Shown: positions 44,400 through 56,185, numbered from the stretch's first letter. The stretch is 64,000 nt of DNA from Saccopteryx bilineata (GCF_036850765.1 NC_089495.1:200757847-200821846), one strand, 5' to 3'. Numbers and translations are program-made. Notes: generated by a model not told the origin, from the letters alone.

Positions 44400-45910
44400 A
44401 ACCCATAACAAGGAGCCTCTGGAGCAAGGGCCCTGCGGTAGGAACAGCGTGGTGTGTTCCAGGAATGGCAAAGAGGCCGGTATGGCTACAACGGTCAGCA
44501 AGGCGCAGGGAGTGGAAGGATGGTGGGGGGACAGGCAGGCACTGCACGCAGGGCCTTGGAGTTGATTCCAGGTGCAGCGGGGAACACTGCAGGTCTGAGA
44601 TGCTACCTCCATTTTCTTTTTTTTCTTTTTCTGAAGCTGGAAACGGGGAGAGACAGTCAGACAGACTCCCGCATGCACCCGACTGGGATCCACCCGGCAC
44701 GCCCACCAGGGGCGATGCTCTGCCCACCAGGGGGCGATGCTCTGCCCCTCCGGGGCCTCGCTCTGCCGCGACCAGAGCCACTCTAGTGCCTGGGGCAGAG
44801 CCCAAGGAGCCATCCCCAGTGCCCGGGCCATCTTTGCTCCAATGGAGCCTTGGCTGCGGGAGGGGAAGAGAGAGACAGAGAGGAAGGAGGGGGGGGGGTA
44901 GAGAAGCAAATGGGTGCTTCTCCTATGTGCCCTGGCCGGGAATAGAACCCGGGTCGCCTGCACGCCAGGCCGACGCTCTACCGCTGAGCCAACCGGCCAG
45001 GGCCGCTACCTCCATTTTTAAAGTTCCTTTGGCTGCCATGCAGAAGGTGACTGACACAGAGCAAGTCTGGATGTGGGAGTCCTTTGAGCCAGAGAGGGGG
45101 TGCGGAGGCCCAGCAAGAATGTGATGGGAGACAAGACAGTGTTACAGAGAGAATGTGTTCCAGACCTGAGCTAGATGAGCCAGAGGCCAGCAGGGTTTCC
45201 AGAGCCAGCGGCTCTGGGGACCAAGGAGGAGATGGACAAGAAGGCCTGAGCCACCTGTGTGTGCCCAAGTGGGGAGGGGACTGAGGAGTGTTCACTCTGG
45301 TTGGTAGGCAGGGGACTTTGGTGGCCTGGTCTACAGCTCAGAGAACAAATACAACCCAGAACTCGTGGCTGGACAAGAGACAGTCCGTGAAGCTGAGGAC
45401 ACAATGAGGAAAGGAATCAGGGGCCTCACCCTGACTCTCGCCAGACTGGGGCGCCGGAATCAGGAAGAAAGGCCCCGCAAGGGGACTGGGGAAGGTCCAG
45501 GTGGGGGGCGGGGGGCGGGCCAGCAGAGGGCCGCCAAGCAAGGGAGGAGGGTGTTTCCGGAAGCTGGGAGCGGTCATTTTTGGGCTGTGAGCAGAAAGCT
45601 AGGAATGGGGGTTGAGGAAGGAGGGATGTCCTCTGGGCTTGGTTGCTGGGCAGCTTTGGGGACCTCTGCGGGAGGAGCCGTCCAGGAGAGGGGATGGGGG
45701 CACAGCTGGGTGGGAAACCACGAGAGGAGGGAAAGTCAGGAGAGAGAGGAGGGGAGGCAGGGGCCAGGGAAACTTGTCCCCCAGCATGAGATTTGAGTTT
45801 GTCTGTCAGTTTTGCGAGAGGACACAGCAAGGGCATTGAGTGAGTCAGGATGCAACAACTCGTGACCAGATGGTGCCAGGGCTGCAAACGGAGGGATTAT
45901 CATCGGATGT
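44400..45910 (-). mobile_element. L2-like LINE unit 10, antisense, split by SINE
   Basis: 'gagcaagggccctgcggtaggaacagcgtggtgtgttccaggaatggcaaagagg' is a strong reverse-complement L2 match, followed by 'cagggccttggagttgattcc'. After the SINE, L2-like sequence resumes with 'aaagttcctttggctgccatgc', then 'tgtttccggaagctgggagcgg', 'ttggggacctctgcgggagg'. Frames up to 219 codons here run through the SINE. Confidence 0.6.
44616..45004 (-). mobile_element. Bat SINE with tRNA head and long body, minus strand
   Basis: The inverted head is at the right ('gacgctctaccgctgagccaaccggccagggc'), the body has 'ggagccatccccagtgcccgggccatctttgctccaatggagcc'. Target duplication GCTACCTCCATTTT is perfect (44,602-44,615 and 45,005-45,018). 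Confidence 0.95.
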
Positions 45911-45914
45911 GTAT

Positions 45915-46150
45915 TACGTTGAACAGGACCTAATTAAACTGCCTACCTGTCCCAGGTAACCTGACCTTCTCCACGTTCCCTTCCACCGGCAACAGGGTCC
46001 CACGTAAGCACCAGCTGCATCCTGCCTCGTGAGGGACAGAGGTCGTGTAGTCCTCATCCTCTGTCACCACTGACCACTTGCAAATTCTGACCCTTGGTCA
46101 GTAAGCCCGATCAATGAGTGCTGAATAGACTTCGTTTTGTGTTAAAGCCT
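45915..46150 (+). repeat. Cap module 6
   Basis: 'gttgaacaggacctaattaaactgcc', 'gtaacctgaccttctccacg', 'aagcaccagctgcatcctgcctcgtgagg' and 'atgagtgctgaatagac' parallel the other caps at lower similarity. Confidence 0.4.
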
Positions 46151-46154
46151 GGTA

Positions 46155-47460
46155 CACAAACCGTATAGCACCCGGAGCTAAAGTATGCAGCTCAGTGACT
46201 TTCCATTGTGCACACATCTGGTAACCACCACCCAGACCAAGAGACAAGACAATTTCATCCCTCTAGAAGGTTCCTTTGCACCTCCTCCCAGTTAACACCC
46301 ACCACCCAGCCGTCGTTACTATCCTGACTTCTAACACCCAAGGGAAGAGAACTTGCTTGTTTTTTAACTTCATCTGAATGGAATTCGTGTGTTCTCTGTG
46401 TCTGGCTCCGTTCACCAAATGATCATCTACGAGATTCACCCATGTTGTTGTGTGCAGACGGGCTCTGTTCTTTCTCATTGCTATGGAGTGTTCCTTCCTA
46501 GAAATATACCAGCAATGGAGCTATTTCTCTGTTTTCCTATGATGGAAAATTTAAGTCGTTTCCAATTTTTTTGCAACGACAGAGAAAGAGCATCTTCCGT
46601 ACATCTCTAAGTGAATCTATGTGCTCATTTCTTTTGGGCGCAGTTCTAGGAGTGGAATTGCTAGGTCAGAGGGTAGGCATGTGTTTTGCTTTTGTAGTTA
46701 TTGCCAAACAGTTTTCCAAAGTAATGGTGCCAATTTACACTCAATAAGGTAGGGTTGTCTCGTAAGCCAGGTTTATTGAGGTATAATTTACATACAGGGC
46801 TATGCGCTCTTTCTTGTATACAGTTTTGAAAAATGCATACATATAGTTGCGTAACCCCCAACCATAATTTAGAAATGAAACATTTACTATCATCCCTAAA
46901 AATTCCCTCATGCACCACCAACACCTGATCACCACTGATCTGTTCTCTGTCCCTAGGCTTTCCTCTTTTCCAGAATGTCACAGACATGGACTCACAGGGT
47001 AGGCAGACTTTAGGTCTGGCTTTTTTCACTTTCCATAATGCATTTGAGATTCACCCATGTCGTGTTTCAGTATGTGATCCTTTGTCTTGCTCAGAAATGA
47101 ATGCGCCACAGTTTTGTATTTTGTTGAGGTTTTCTTTTTAAATATCTTTATCAGTTGAAGGATATTTGGATTGCATCCACTTTGGGACAATTGTGGGTAA
47201 AATTACTATAAACATCTATGTAGAGGTGTTTATGTGGACGGGTTTCATTTTTCTAGGTTCCATGCCCAAAGGGGATTGCTGTGTTATATGGTAAAACAGA
47301 GGTTTGATTTAATAAGAAACTGTCACACTGGGTTTAAAGGCTACCATTCTGAGCTCCCACCAGTAATATAAGAGAGGTCCCATCGCTCACCATCCTTGAC
47401 AGTTCTTCATATTGTTGAGTTTGGTTTTATTTTGTTTTGTTTTCACTTTAGCCATTTTAG
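46155..47460 (-). mobile_element. Two antisense L1 3' segments in a row
   Basis: 46,380-46,740 ('gttcaccaaatgatcatctacgagattcaccc', 'ctaggagtggaattgctaggtcagagg', 'gccaaacagttttccaaagtaatggtgcc') and 46,980-47,460 ('tttgagattcacccatgtcgtg', 'ggatatttggattgcatccac') repeat the same stretch of antisense L1 3' sequence. This suggests two copies or a duplication. Confidence 0.65.
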
Positions 47461-47472
47461 TAGTGGTTCAAG

Positions 47473-47676
47473 TTTTTTTTTTCCCCACTGATTCGAGAGA
47501 CAGATGGAGGGAGGAGGGAGAGGGAGAGAGCGAGAAGCATCAACTTGTTTCACTTAGTTGTTCCATTTAGTTGTGTGCTCATTGATTGCTTCTCATAAGT
47601 GTCCTGACTGGGAGTCAAACCCACAACCTCTGGTGTGCTGGTTCAACACTCCATCCACTGAGCCACCTGGCCAGGA
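47473..47676 (-). mobile_element. Bat tRNA-derived SINE, minus strand
   Basis: T-run start, GA-rich body and inverted head 'cactccatccactgagccacctggccagg'. Target duplication TAGTGGTTCAAG is perfect (47,461-47,472 and 47,677-47,688). Confidence 0.93.
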
Positions 47677-47689
47677 TAGTGGTTCAAGT

Positions 47690-49260
47690 CTTTTGTCCTT
47701 ATTTGTGTCGGGGTGACTGGGAGGGTGTCGAGCGGAGGTAGGGCATGATCAGGTGGGTGTTTCAGTGTTGGCTGGAGGGGACCACTGTCCCCTGGGGTCT
47801 GGGAGCAGCTTGGTGCATTGTCTGGGTGACAGGGATATAGCAGAGGGTGGCCCTGAGCCTGAGGCAGTGAGAGAATCTGAATGGGGTTTCAAGGGTGTTC
47901 GTGAGGAGCATCCAATCCTCAGCTATTTACCGTGTTCACCACTAACTTAGGTGAGGGACCCGAGACTCAAACCAGAATCCAGGTGCAAGTAGTTTATGAA
48001 GGAAGTGATTCCAAGACACACTGGTAAGGAGATGGGAAAGCAGGACAGGAAAAGGGGAGGGGCAGACAAGGTCCCACAGAAGGCAGTGCCCCCCCCCATC
48101 CCACTGGGAGCTCTGGACGCCCAGGTATACCTCCGAAGGGCCCGTCCTGGAGGCAAGGAAGCTGGGCTTGCACACCCCTGCACCAGGCAGGTCTCAACTG
48201 AGGGATCTGGGGTGCACCTGGGGTTGCAGGAGGGAGACGCGGACCCCACGCACTCTGGTCCTCAGTACCTGCGGGGAGGGAAGCCACTGGGACCTAGCAA
48301 TGCTCCTGCAGAACACAGCTGCCGGTACCGGCTGTGGGCAGCCCCACACACTGAACACGGCTGGAGATGCGAATAACTGGTTCAAAGGGATCAGAAAGGA
48401 TCTAAACAGAGCACCTCTGCCCTGGCCAGACAGCTCGGTTGGCTGGAGCCTCATCTTGGAGCACAGAGGTTGCCAGTTCGATCCTTGGCCAGGGCCCATA
48501 CAGGAAGAGATCTCAGTTCCTGTCTCTGTCTCTCTCTTCCCCCCCCCTTCCTCTCTCTCTAAAGTCAATACAATAAACATTTTAAGAAAAAATTTTTTAA
48601 GGAAAGAAACAGAGCATCCACATTATCTACCGTAAATGTTGCATCCCGGCACCTAGAACAGTGCCTGTCACCTAGTAGATGTTCAATAAACCCTTGTTAG
48701 CTCAGTGAGCGACAGAAGCCAACGAGAGGGGACACTTGGGAAGGGCTGGTTCAGAAGGACAGGTACAGAGCTTGGCTTGGGGCCCGGTGACTCTGAGGGG
48801 GTGACAGGTAGTGCACAGTGGTAACTAACTGGCGCTCAGGGCCCCGGAAGTGAGGGTGAAGGGAGGAGAGAGGGGTGGGCCGGAGGGAGGCTTAGCAGCT
48901 TAGAGCGCAGGGAAAGGGGGTGCAGAGAGTGAGGAGAGAGTGGCCAGAGGGCAGAGGGGGAAACCAGGAGAGACTCTGGTGCTTGGGAAACCGAGGGGCC
49001 ACATGTTTGAGGAAGATGGTGGTCAGCGATCTCAGACGCTGCCATGCTAAAGCCACCGGCTATGACCCCCATACAACACCCCGATGGCTTCGGCCAGAGA
49101 GGCTTCCGTAGCCCAGAGAGGGCCTGGAGCAAGACCAGACAGGGCAGCCAGAAACAGGCCCAGAGACAGGCCCAGGACGTGGGGCTTGTGCAGAAGGGAC
49201 GGAGGAGAAAGGGAGGGTGTTTTCAGAAGGAAGAAACAGGCCGGGGTTGTCCACGTAGAC
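47690..49260 (-). mobile_element. L2-like LINE unit 11, antisense, interrupted
   Basis: 'ggtgacagggatatagcag' begins it. After a SINE (48,414-48,606) and a short sense L2 or MIR tail (48,640-48,700, 'cctagaacagtgcctgtcacctagtagatgttcaataaac'), 'aaaccaggagagactctggtgcttgggaaacc' and 'gtttgaggaagatggtggtcagcgatctcagacgctgcc' follow L2 order. Confidence 0.5.
48414..48606 (+). mobile_element. Bat tRNA-derived SINE
   Basis: Head 'gccctggccagacagctcggttggctggagcc', B box AGTTCGATCC and CT-rich tail. Target duplication AAACAGAGCA (48,404-48,413 and 48,607-48,616). Confidence 0.9.
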
Positions 49261-49261
49261 A

Positions 49262-49460
49262 GGATCCAGGCCAGGTGGAAGGATTAGAGTTAAACAATAC
49301 GTCAGTGTTGGGCTAAGCTGCCATTAATTAAGTGCTGAATTAATTAAGTCCTCAGCGGGTAACTTTATCCCCATGTCCTGGTTGAACCTTGTGGGCTACC
49401 AAACGTTCCCTCCCAAGAAGGGCGGGAGCATCCTGCCTGGGGTCCCCAGCTGTTGTCCCT
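49262..49460 (+). repeat. Cap module 7 (weak)
   Basis: 'ttaattaagtgctgaattaattaagtcc' and GGGTAACTTTATCCCCATGT resemble the opening of caps 1-3. The rest is poorly preserved. Confidence 0.35.
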
Positions 49461-50005
49461 CTAAACTGTGGCCCAGATTGGAAGCCCCCCCCCAAGAGGG
49501 CCGAGCGGGCAGGTGAGCTCCCAGGAACCCTTTGGAAGACCACCCAGGGGGTTAGATGGTGAGGGTGGGGGGCGGGGATGGAGGAGCTCATCCAGGAAGG
49601 AGGGGAGGGGGTCTGGGAGAGGCAGCGGCCTGTGGGGTGGGAGCAGTGAGAGTTTTTATGGGTGGAGAGGAGGGAACTGCAGAGAGGGAGAAATGGGAGG
49701 AAGGAAGGAAGGAAGGAAGGGAAAGAGGGTGTGAGGCCCAGGAGGAGACGGGAATGGACAGCTGCTGGCCCAGGGGCTGGCGGAGCTCCGCAAGGCAAAG
49801 CCGTGACGGAGGGGAGTGGCGGGGACCAGTGTCCCCACAAAGGCTCTTTTCTCCACAGAGCAGGAGCCCCAGTTGCCTGAGGGGCCCAGGGGGAGCAGGG
49901 GGAGGGGAGGGCGGGGGGCTCAGGCAAAGCAGCTCCTGCAGGGAAGGAAAGGGAAGGGGTTGGAGGACCACTGGGAAGGGTTGCTGAGCAGCACTTAAAA
50001 CCCAG
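49460..50005 (-). mobile_element. L2-like fragment, unit 12
   Basis: G-rich sequence resembling the ORF2 part of other units, with (GGAA)n at 49,698-49,720. 'ttgaacaaaattaatctgtg' near 50,010 is a further cap-start match. Frames of 143-229 codons here show no domain. Confidence 0.35.
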
Positions 50006-50514
50006 CTGAAGTTGAACAAAATTAATCTGTGTTGGCGCCAATCAGCGCGGTGATGTGATTTTCGCCGGCCGCACTTGGCAGCCCAGAGGTGGAATGGAGA
50101 AAACAGATGGTTCTTTTAGCTCCTGCTCATCTGCCTTCATATTTAATAGGCAACCCTGGCCAACTCTTGATTTACAGATGGGGAAACTGAGGCCCGGGGA
50201 GAGGAGACGACATCCCCAGAGTGCTACAATAAGTAAGAGAGGTAGGACCCAGGCCAAGGACCTCGACCCCCTGCTCAGGGCAGCCCCACAACCCTTCAAA
50301 CTCCCGCGGCATGCGCTGCAGGCTTTTACGGCAGCCCCCATCCCTCCACCCAAATACATGCCGAGCCAACGTTCTTGTGTGCCCAGAACTTCTTAGCTAA
50401 GCTTTGGCCTACCCACTAAAACCATTTTGAGAGAGAACAGGAGGAAACAGAGGCTCAGAGACGACACATAACTGGTCTGGGACCACACAGCATGTCAATC
50501 AGCATGGCTTCCGT
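50005..50514 (-). mobile_element. Two antisense MIR fragments
   Basis: 50,165-50,240 ('gatttacagatggggaaactgaggcccggggagaggag') and 50,435-50,500 ('aggaggaaacagaggctcagagacgacacataactgg') are reverse-complement MIR cores. Confidence 0.7.
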
Positions 50515-52430
50515 ATCAGTTCTCCTTGAATTGGTGTATAGATTCAACACAGCCGCCATCAAAATCCTAGAAGCCTCTCTGTAGAAATTGGCAAACTGAT
50601 TCTAAAATGGATTATAGAAATGCAAAGCACCTACCAGAGTCTAAATAGAAACAATTTGGAGGAAAAAGGAACCAAGTAGGAGAACTTGCACGACCTCATT
50701 TCAAGATGGTCTATAGTCCACAGTAATCACGACAATATGGCACTGGCCTAGAGAGAAGTGGGATATAATATAGAGTCCAGAAACAGAACCATACATATAT
50801 AGTCGACTGACCCTTGACAGTATGCCAAGGCAATAGGGGAAGGGTGATTTTCTTCAAATGGTGCTGGAACAATCAATTGGAAACCCATATTAAAAAGAAA
50901 AAAGAGCCCTGGCCGGTTGGCTCAGTGGTAGAGCGTCGGCCTGGCGTGCAGGAGTCCCAGGTTCGATTCCCAGCCAAGGCACACAGGAGAAGTGCACATC
51001 TGCTTCTCCACCCCTCCCCCTCTCCTTCCTCTCTGTATCTCTCTTCCCCTCCCACAGCCAAGGCTCCATTAGAGGAAAGTTGGCCCAGGCGCTGAGGATG
51101 GCTTTATGGCCTCTGCCTCAGGCGCTAGAATGGCTCTGGTTGCAACAGAGCATCACCCCCTGGTGGGAATGCCGGGTGGATCCCGGTCGGGCGCATGCAG
51201 GAGTCTGTCTGACTGCCTCCCCATTTCCAACTTCAGAAAAATACAAAAAATAAAAATAAAAAAGAAGAAAGGAAACCTCAACTCTTACCTAGCACCATAT
51301 CTTACCTAACACCTAACAGCATATATAAATAACTCAATAATAATAAGATATTCAAAAGGACTTTTTTAATTGGCAAAGATTTGAACAGATACTTCACCAG
51401 AGAAGATCTGTGAATGGCGGATAAGCACATGTAGAGAGGCTCGACATCATTAGTTTTCTAGAAAACGCAGATTAAAATCACAATGACATTCCACTGTATA
51501 CCCACTAGAATGGCCCAAATCAAAAAGCCTGACAATATCAAATGCAGGCAAGAAGGCAGAGCGCCATACATTGCCCATGGGAGTGTATAATGGTACAACC
51601 ACTTTGGAAAACATTTTGGCAGTTTCTTATAAAGTGAAATATGCACTAACCATTCAACCCAGCAATTATACTCCGATGCAGTCTACTCCTACATGGTCAC
51701 CCAAGAGAAATGAAAACATATTGTCCACACAAAGACCAGCTCTCAAACGTCATTAACAGCTTTATTATTACTAATAGCCTAAAACTTGGGGCTGGGTGAG
51801 GCAGAGTACCCAACTGGAGGAAGCTATGTAGAAAAAGAACTCCAGAAATCTACATGGGTCCCCCTGAGTCATTATTAAGTGCAAGGTTGTGCATATGTAG
51901 GCAAAGAAAGACTGGTAAGTTTTCAGATGAACAATTCCTCAAACACACACGGGGATGGGGGTGGGGGGCGGGGAGGAGACCTTCAAGATGTGACTAGCCA
52001 GAGCTCGAGTCCTTGGTGACCAGACAGGGCATCCAATCATGCCTTAGTAAAAGGGATAAACTATCTCATGAGCAAAGGCTACTGGGAACCCACCCTAAGG
52101 GAGCTTTAAAATGAGCCTCAAAATAAAATAATTAGCAACTAATTTAACTGCACGCCACTTCTCACAGGAAGACAACAAAAATTCAGATCAGCACTAGTGT
52201 AACAGTCACAATATCCAGCATCTAATAAAAAATTCCTAGAGAGGCCAAGGAACAGAAAAATCATAATCAGGGCTAAAAAAAAAATCAGCAAATAAATACA
52301 AAAATAACAAAGATGGTAGAGCTAGCAGGCAAGAATATGCAAGGGCTTTTCTACCTGTGTATTTAAAAGGAACAGGCGATCCCTTTTTTCTAGGCAGAGG
52401 CAACCCCAAACCAGGACTCATGGGCTGGCG
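50515..52430 (+). mobile_element. Old L1 ORF2 3' part and 3' UTR, sense
   Basis: 'gattcaacacagccgccatcaaaatcc', 'gaacttgcacgacctcatttcaag', 'gtcgactgacccttgac', 'caaatggtgctggaacaatcaattgg' run into a SINE (50,906-51,265). After it come 'gatttgaacagatacttcaccagagaag', 'ccactagaatggcccaaatc', 'ttttggcagtttcttataaag' and 'ctaatagcctaaaacttgg'. From 51,900 to 52,430 LINE-like A-rich sequence continues but I cannot assign it exactly. Confidence 0.7.
50906..51265 (+). mobile_element. Bat SINE with tRNA head and long body
   Basis: Colinear with the SINE at 29,892, but with only one 'ccccctggtggg' block in the body. Head GCCCTGGCCGGTTGGCTCAG and end 'ggtggatcccggtcgggcgcatgc' are intact. It splits the L1. 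Confidence 0.92.
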
Positions 52431-53220
52431 AACAGAACAAGGGCTGGGTTGTGGCCTCCATTAACATTCTTAGCCAGATGTCCTCGTGCATCTGAAACGA
52501 CCACGGGCGGCAGCCCTGATGTAGATCTCTTCAAGGAGCCCCCAGGAGGCCAGTGTGGCGGGAGCAGCATGAGCAGGGGAGGGGGGAGGAGAAGACGAAG
52601 GCAGAGAGACAACAGGGAGATGGACCGCGTCAGCCCTGTGGGCCACGGCGAGGATATTAGTTTCTGTTCTGAGTGACATGGGAGCCACGGGAGGGTTCCA
52701 GCAAAGGAGTTTCATGATTTCTCCAGAAATTAATGGGGATGAAGTGGAGGGGGTGTGAGTGGAGGCTGGAGGACCACAGAGCCTCTCCAGTGACCTAGAC
52801 ACAAGATGCTGGGGCCAGGGCCGAGGCAGGGGTGGCAGGGGCTGGGCAGAGAGCAGCTAAGAGGGAGACCCAGCAGGAGTGGGTACAGACGGCCATGGAT
52901 GACAGGAGCAGGAAGAGGCAGAGATGACTTGGGCTCCGGCTGCAGCCCCAGGCATGCAGTGACACTGGGTGCTGGTGAGAATAGGAAGAGAAGCACGTTC
53001 CAGGCTGTGAAGATGATGTAGCGGGTTTGAGGCCCCCCGTGGAAGGATCCAGCCAATGTTCGCTCCAAGTAGACAGGCAACAAAAGCGGGGACCTTAGCC
53101 GCAGGAGCAGTTGGGGGATGTCATCACAGAGGGCAGGGGTGCAGCCTCCACTCGCACCCCCTCCGCTTCATCCACAGCTGGGGAGGATGTGGGGCGTAGG
53201 AGAAGGGAAGGGAAACAGGG
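52431..53220 (-). mobile_element. Distal L2-like unit D1, antisense
   Basis: 'gttctgagtgacatgggagccacgggagggttccagcaaagg' matches reverse-complement L2 ('ctgagtgtgatgggaagccattggagggttttgagcag'). 'ggcagagatgacttgggctcc' is matched at 56,615 by 'agtcagagatgacttctgg'. Confidence 0.55.
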
Positions 53221-54379
53221 CAGACTCTATCCGGAGCTAAATCAAGCACGCTGTGGACAAATGGATGGATGCTAGACGAAGAGTCCATGAGAGGGATGGA
53301 CAGCGTGGGAGCCAACCCCAACCACGCGTCAGAGAGGTGTGACACGCTCGCATTGTACACAGGTACACACACACACACACACACACACCATGAGACAGAC
53401 AGGGAGAACAAAACTGCACAAGCACGCAGACTCATCAAGCTGGACAAAACCAGATCATCTCCACCCTCGTCCATGCCCCCCACCCTCCATCTCCAGGGAC
53501 ACGAATCCCAACACCACTCTCTCTACCTCAGTCCTTCAACTTTGTGCTACTCCTTCCTCCAAAATCTCTCATCGTCTCCTTTGCTCTTCTTAGTTCCTGT
53601 GGCCCCTGTGGTTGCCCTGACAACAGCCAGCCTTTTTCATCCTCCAGGGTCCACTCGTGGCATGACTGAGTGGGGCTGAGCAGGATAGAGTGGATGCACA
53701 GGTCTGGGGCTTGAGCTGAAGGATCTGGGAGGTGGGGAGGTCAGAGCAGAAGTAAGGGCCATTTGTGTGGAGGGGTCTCTGAAGCCCAAGCGTGCACAGA
53801 ATGGGCCAGGAGGGCTGGCTCGTGGAGGGAGAGGGGCTGAGGAGTGAGGACGCAGCCCCAGGGAGCACGGCTAGGGAAGGGCGGGAGGAAGGAAGAGGGT
53901 CTGAAGAGGTGGCCGAGACAGACCACGCACATCACACGTGTGCACACACACTCCGTGAGGGGGTAGGGGTGGGGCTCTAGCAACCCCTTGCAGGGAGAGT
54001 TGGCACAGAGGGGAAACAGGCCGTGGGTGGCTCACAGGAGTAGACAGAGACCAGGCAGAGCTCCTTCCTGGCTGCGGACCACACCAGAGTGACATTCCAC
54101 ATTAATGAGAACAGGGAAGGGCTAGCTGGAGGGATGGAGACGATGAGAGAAGTTTGAGGCACCTGTGGAGAGAACCTATCAACGTCGATTGGCTCCGATC
54201 TGTGGGTCGAGAGAGAGAATGGGGTGGGTAGTTTTAGGGTGCCGGAGGAGATTGGGGTGCCCGCGCAGAGGGCAGCAGGGAAGCGTGTGCAGGCAGCAGG
54301 TGCCACATGAGAGCACAGGCGTCAGGGAAGGAGAGGGGCAGAGACAGGACAAACAGACCCTGGTCGAGAGCTTACAAGG
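53221..54379 (-). repeat. Distal unit D2 with CA run
   Basis: A CA run at 53,365-53,388 sits among sequence shared with the next unit ('gacgaagagtccatgagagggatgg' against 'gatgaagagtccgagagagtgatgg' at 54,411). 53,840-53,950 ('cagggagcacggctaggg', 'gaggtggccgagacagacc') recurs at 61,730-61,870 and 63,910-63,995. Confidence 0.45.
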
Positions 54380-56060
54380 CAATCTTGGACAGATGAAGGG
54401 ATCAACCAGCAGATGAAGAGTCCGAGAGAGTGATGGAGAGGGTGGGAACCAGCCCTAAGCACGCCCTGGGAAGACACGACCCACACGCACACACACGCAA
54501 GTGCACACACACACACACACAGAGACACAGAGAAAGAGTAAAACTCCACAAGCCCCAGAAAGAGAGAGAAAAAGTTGGAAGAGAAAGTAGCGCGCGCACA
54601 CACACACACACACACACAGAGAGAGAGAGAAAGCAGGAATGACACACCGACTCAAAGCAAAATTCAATAAGGTTCCTCCCGAGAGCGGAGCGAGCATGTC
54701 GGCGCGAGATGAAGACAGGCGGGGGTGGAGGGTACATCAATAATAAAGTTAAAAAATAAAATGAAGAGGGGGCGGTGGGACCCTCAGGGAGACAGAGGCA
54801 GGCAGAGGCAGAGAGGCAGGCGCACGTGTGCGTACACAGACGCTCGCGGGGGACGCGTGAGCGAGGTGGGGGAGGGGAGAAGACCCGCGATGGTCTCCGC
54901 AGCGCGCCTGCTGGGACTCCCAGGTTCACCCAGAAGCAGACACCCTCTGCTTCTCCGGGTCCTCAGCGACGCTCGGGGCAAGGGTCAGACCTGGAGGGAG
55001 AGAGAAATGAGGGGAAGATGAGACAGAATGAAGGAGGGGCGGAGAGAAGCCAACGCACAGGGCTCCGGACGGACCGTGTGAATGCTCGGACAGACGGGCG
55101 GACAGCACGGAACCCACACACTGCAGTCTAATTCTGGGGGAGAGGTCCTGACACGCCGGGAGGTCGGCAAAGACTCCTCTGAGAAGGAGGATGTAGGCTT
55201 CCTGGACAGTGCCCGTGACCCTGCTCGGCAGAGCTCTGGGTGGGGGGGCTTTGAGGGAGACCACTCGGGGTAGCAGACAGAGTGGCGGGAAGAGGGTGGG
55301 ACCCTGGGGGCGCCGACACGGAGGCGTGGGTGAAACAGAAGAGGCTGCTAAGGACGCAGAAGAGGGGTGGCCCAAAGAGTGGGAGTCACAGAAGTTAGGG
55401 GGTCCAGACACCAGAATATGCCCCAGCATCAGAGGCCCTGGATGGATGAGGGAGGTGAGGGGGAGCTGGGCCATGCTGTCTGGAGCCCCGCGCAGCCGCG
55501 CTGGTGGGCCCGAACAGCCGCCGTGGGCAGCTACAGAGCTCGATGGGCTGGGGAAGGAGTGGGCGAACGCTGCCAGAACAGAGAGTCCCTCCCCAGCTGT
55601 TCAGCGGATGGAAAGAGTGAGAACAAGAGGGAGACAAGAACAAAAGGTCAAGAGATTCTTCAGGTGGGAGGGAGGTGAGCATGTCCACCTGCTGAGAGAG
55701 CCCTGAGGAGGAGAGAAGGGAACAGCTGTTGCCAGGGCAACCGCATTGAGAGGATGGAAAAGATGGGGCTTCGAAGGAAGAGTCAGTCATAGGTGGGAAG
55801 TGGGAGGCAGGGAGAGGGAAAGGGGCTAATCTATGTTTTCAGTCCTAGACTTCAGAAATTGGTGGGAGGCAGGAGGGACACAGAGCTGGTTGTAGACTTG
55901 ATAAGTCTGTAATGCTGATGGGGCCCTCCGTGGGACATGGGGTTAGATGCATGGTGTTTCAGCAGAGGGGCCTACAGTGGGCCCTGAGATGTGGGGGCAT
56001 CTTTCTCTTTCTCAAACATAACCACCATGCTGTGATGCTCAGGGTGACCTAAAACATGGG
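54380..56060 (-). repeat. Distal unit D3 with two CA runs
   Basis: CA runs lie at 54,503-54,520 and 54,591-54,618, then GCAAAATTCAAT (54,657-54,668) and 'taataaagttaaaaaataaaatgaagagggggcggtggg'. Further on come 'ccacctgctgagagag', an X-box (55,728) and 'gacttgataagtctgtaatgctgatgggg', shared with the unit ending near 63,740. The frame of 165-182 codons here has no recognisable domain. Confidence 0.45.
55728..55741. promoter_or_regulatory. X-box (RFX-type) match
   Basis: GTTGCCAGGGCAAC fits GTNRCC-N2-RGYAAC. Flanks (AACAGCT before, CGCATTGAG after) resemble those of the 61,406 and 63,522 sites, which suggests common descent by duplication. Confidence 0.5.
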
Positions 56061-56185
56061 ATGCTTACTCCCATGTCCTCATTACGGACGACTGCTTCTC
56101 CCTGGACTCAGTTCTACCAGAAAGTAACCTGGGCTTTGGCATCAGTGTCCTCAACAGAGCACTCAGTTCGTATCCAGTGCATGCT
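56061..56185 (+). repeat. Sense L2-tail-like module
   Basis: 'tgtcctcattacggacgactgcttctccctgg', 'tcagtgtcctcaacagagcactcag' and 'gtgcatgcttgttagatgg' read like the sense L2 3' end. 57,900-58,020 is a second copy ('gggtcctcagcagagagcccagcacgtgctcag'). Confidence 0.5.

Noticed and set aside
44465..45124. 219-codon plus-strand open frame, and similar frames at 29,829-30,353 and 36,299-36,931
   Set aside because: All run through the long bat SINE. Near-identical peptides arise at each SINE copy.
49352..50041. 229-codon minus-strand open frame
   Set aside because: Low-complexity Pro/Ser/Leu sequence across purine-rich DNA and a GGAA repeat, with no domain.
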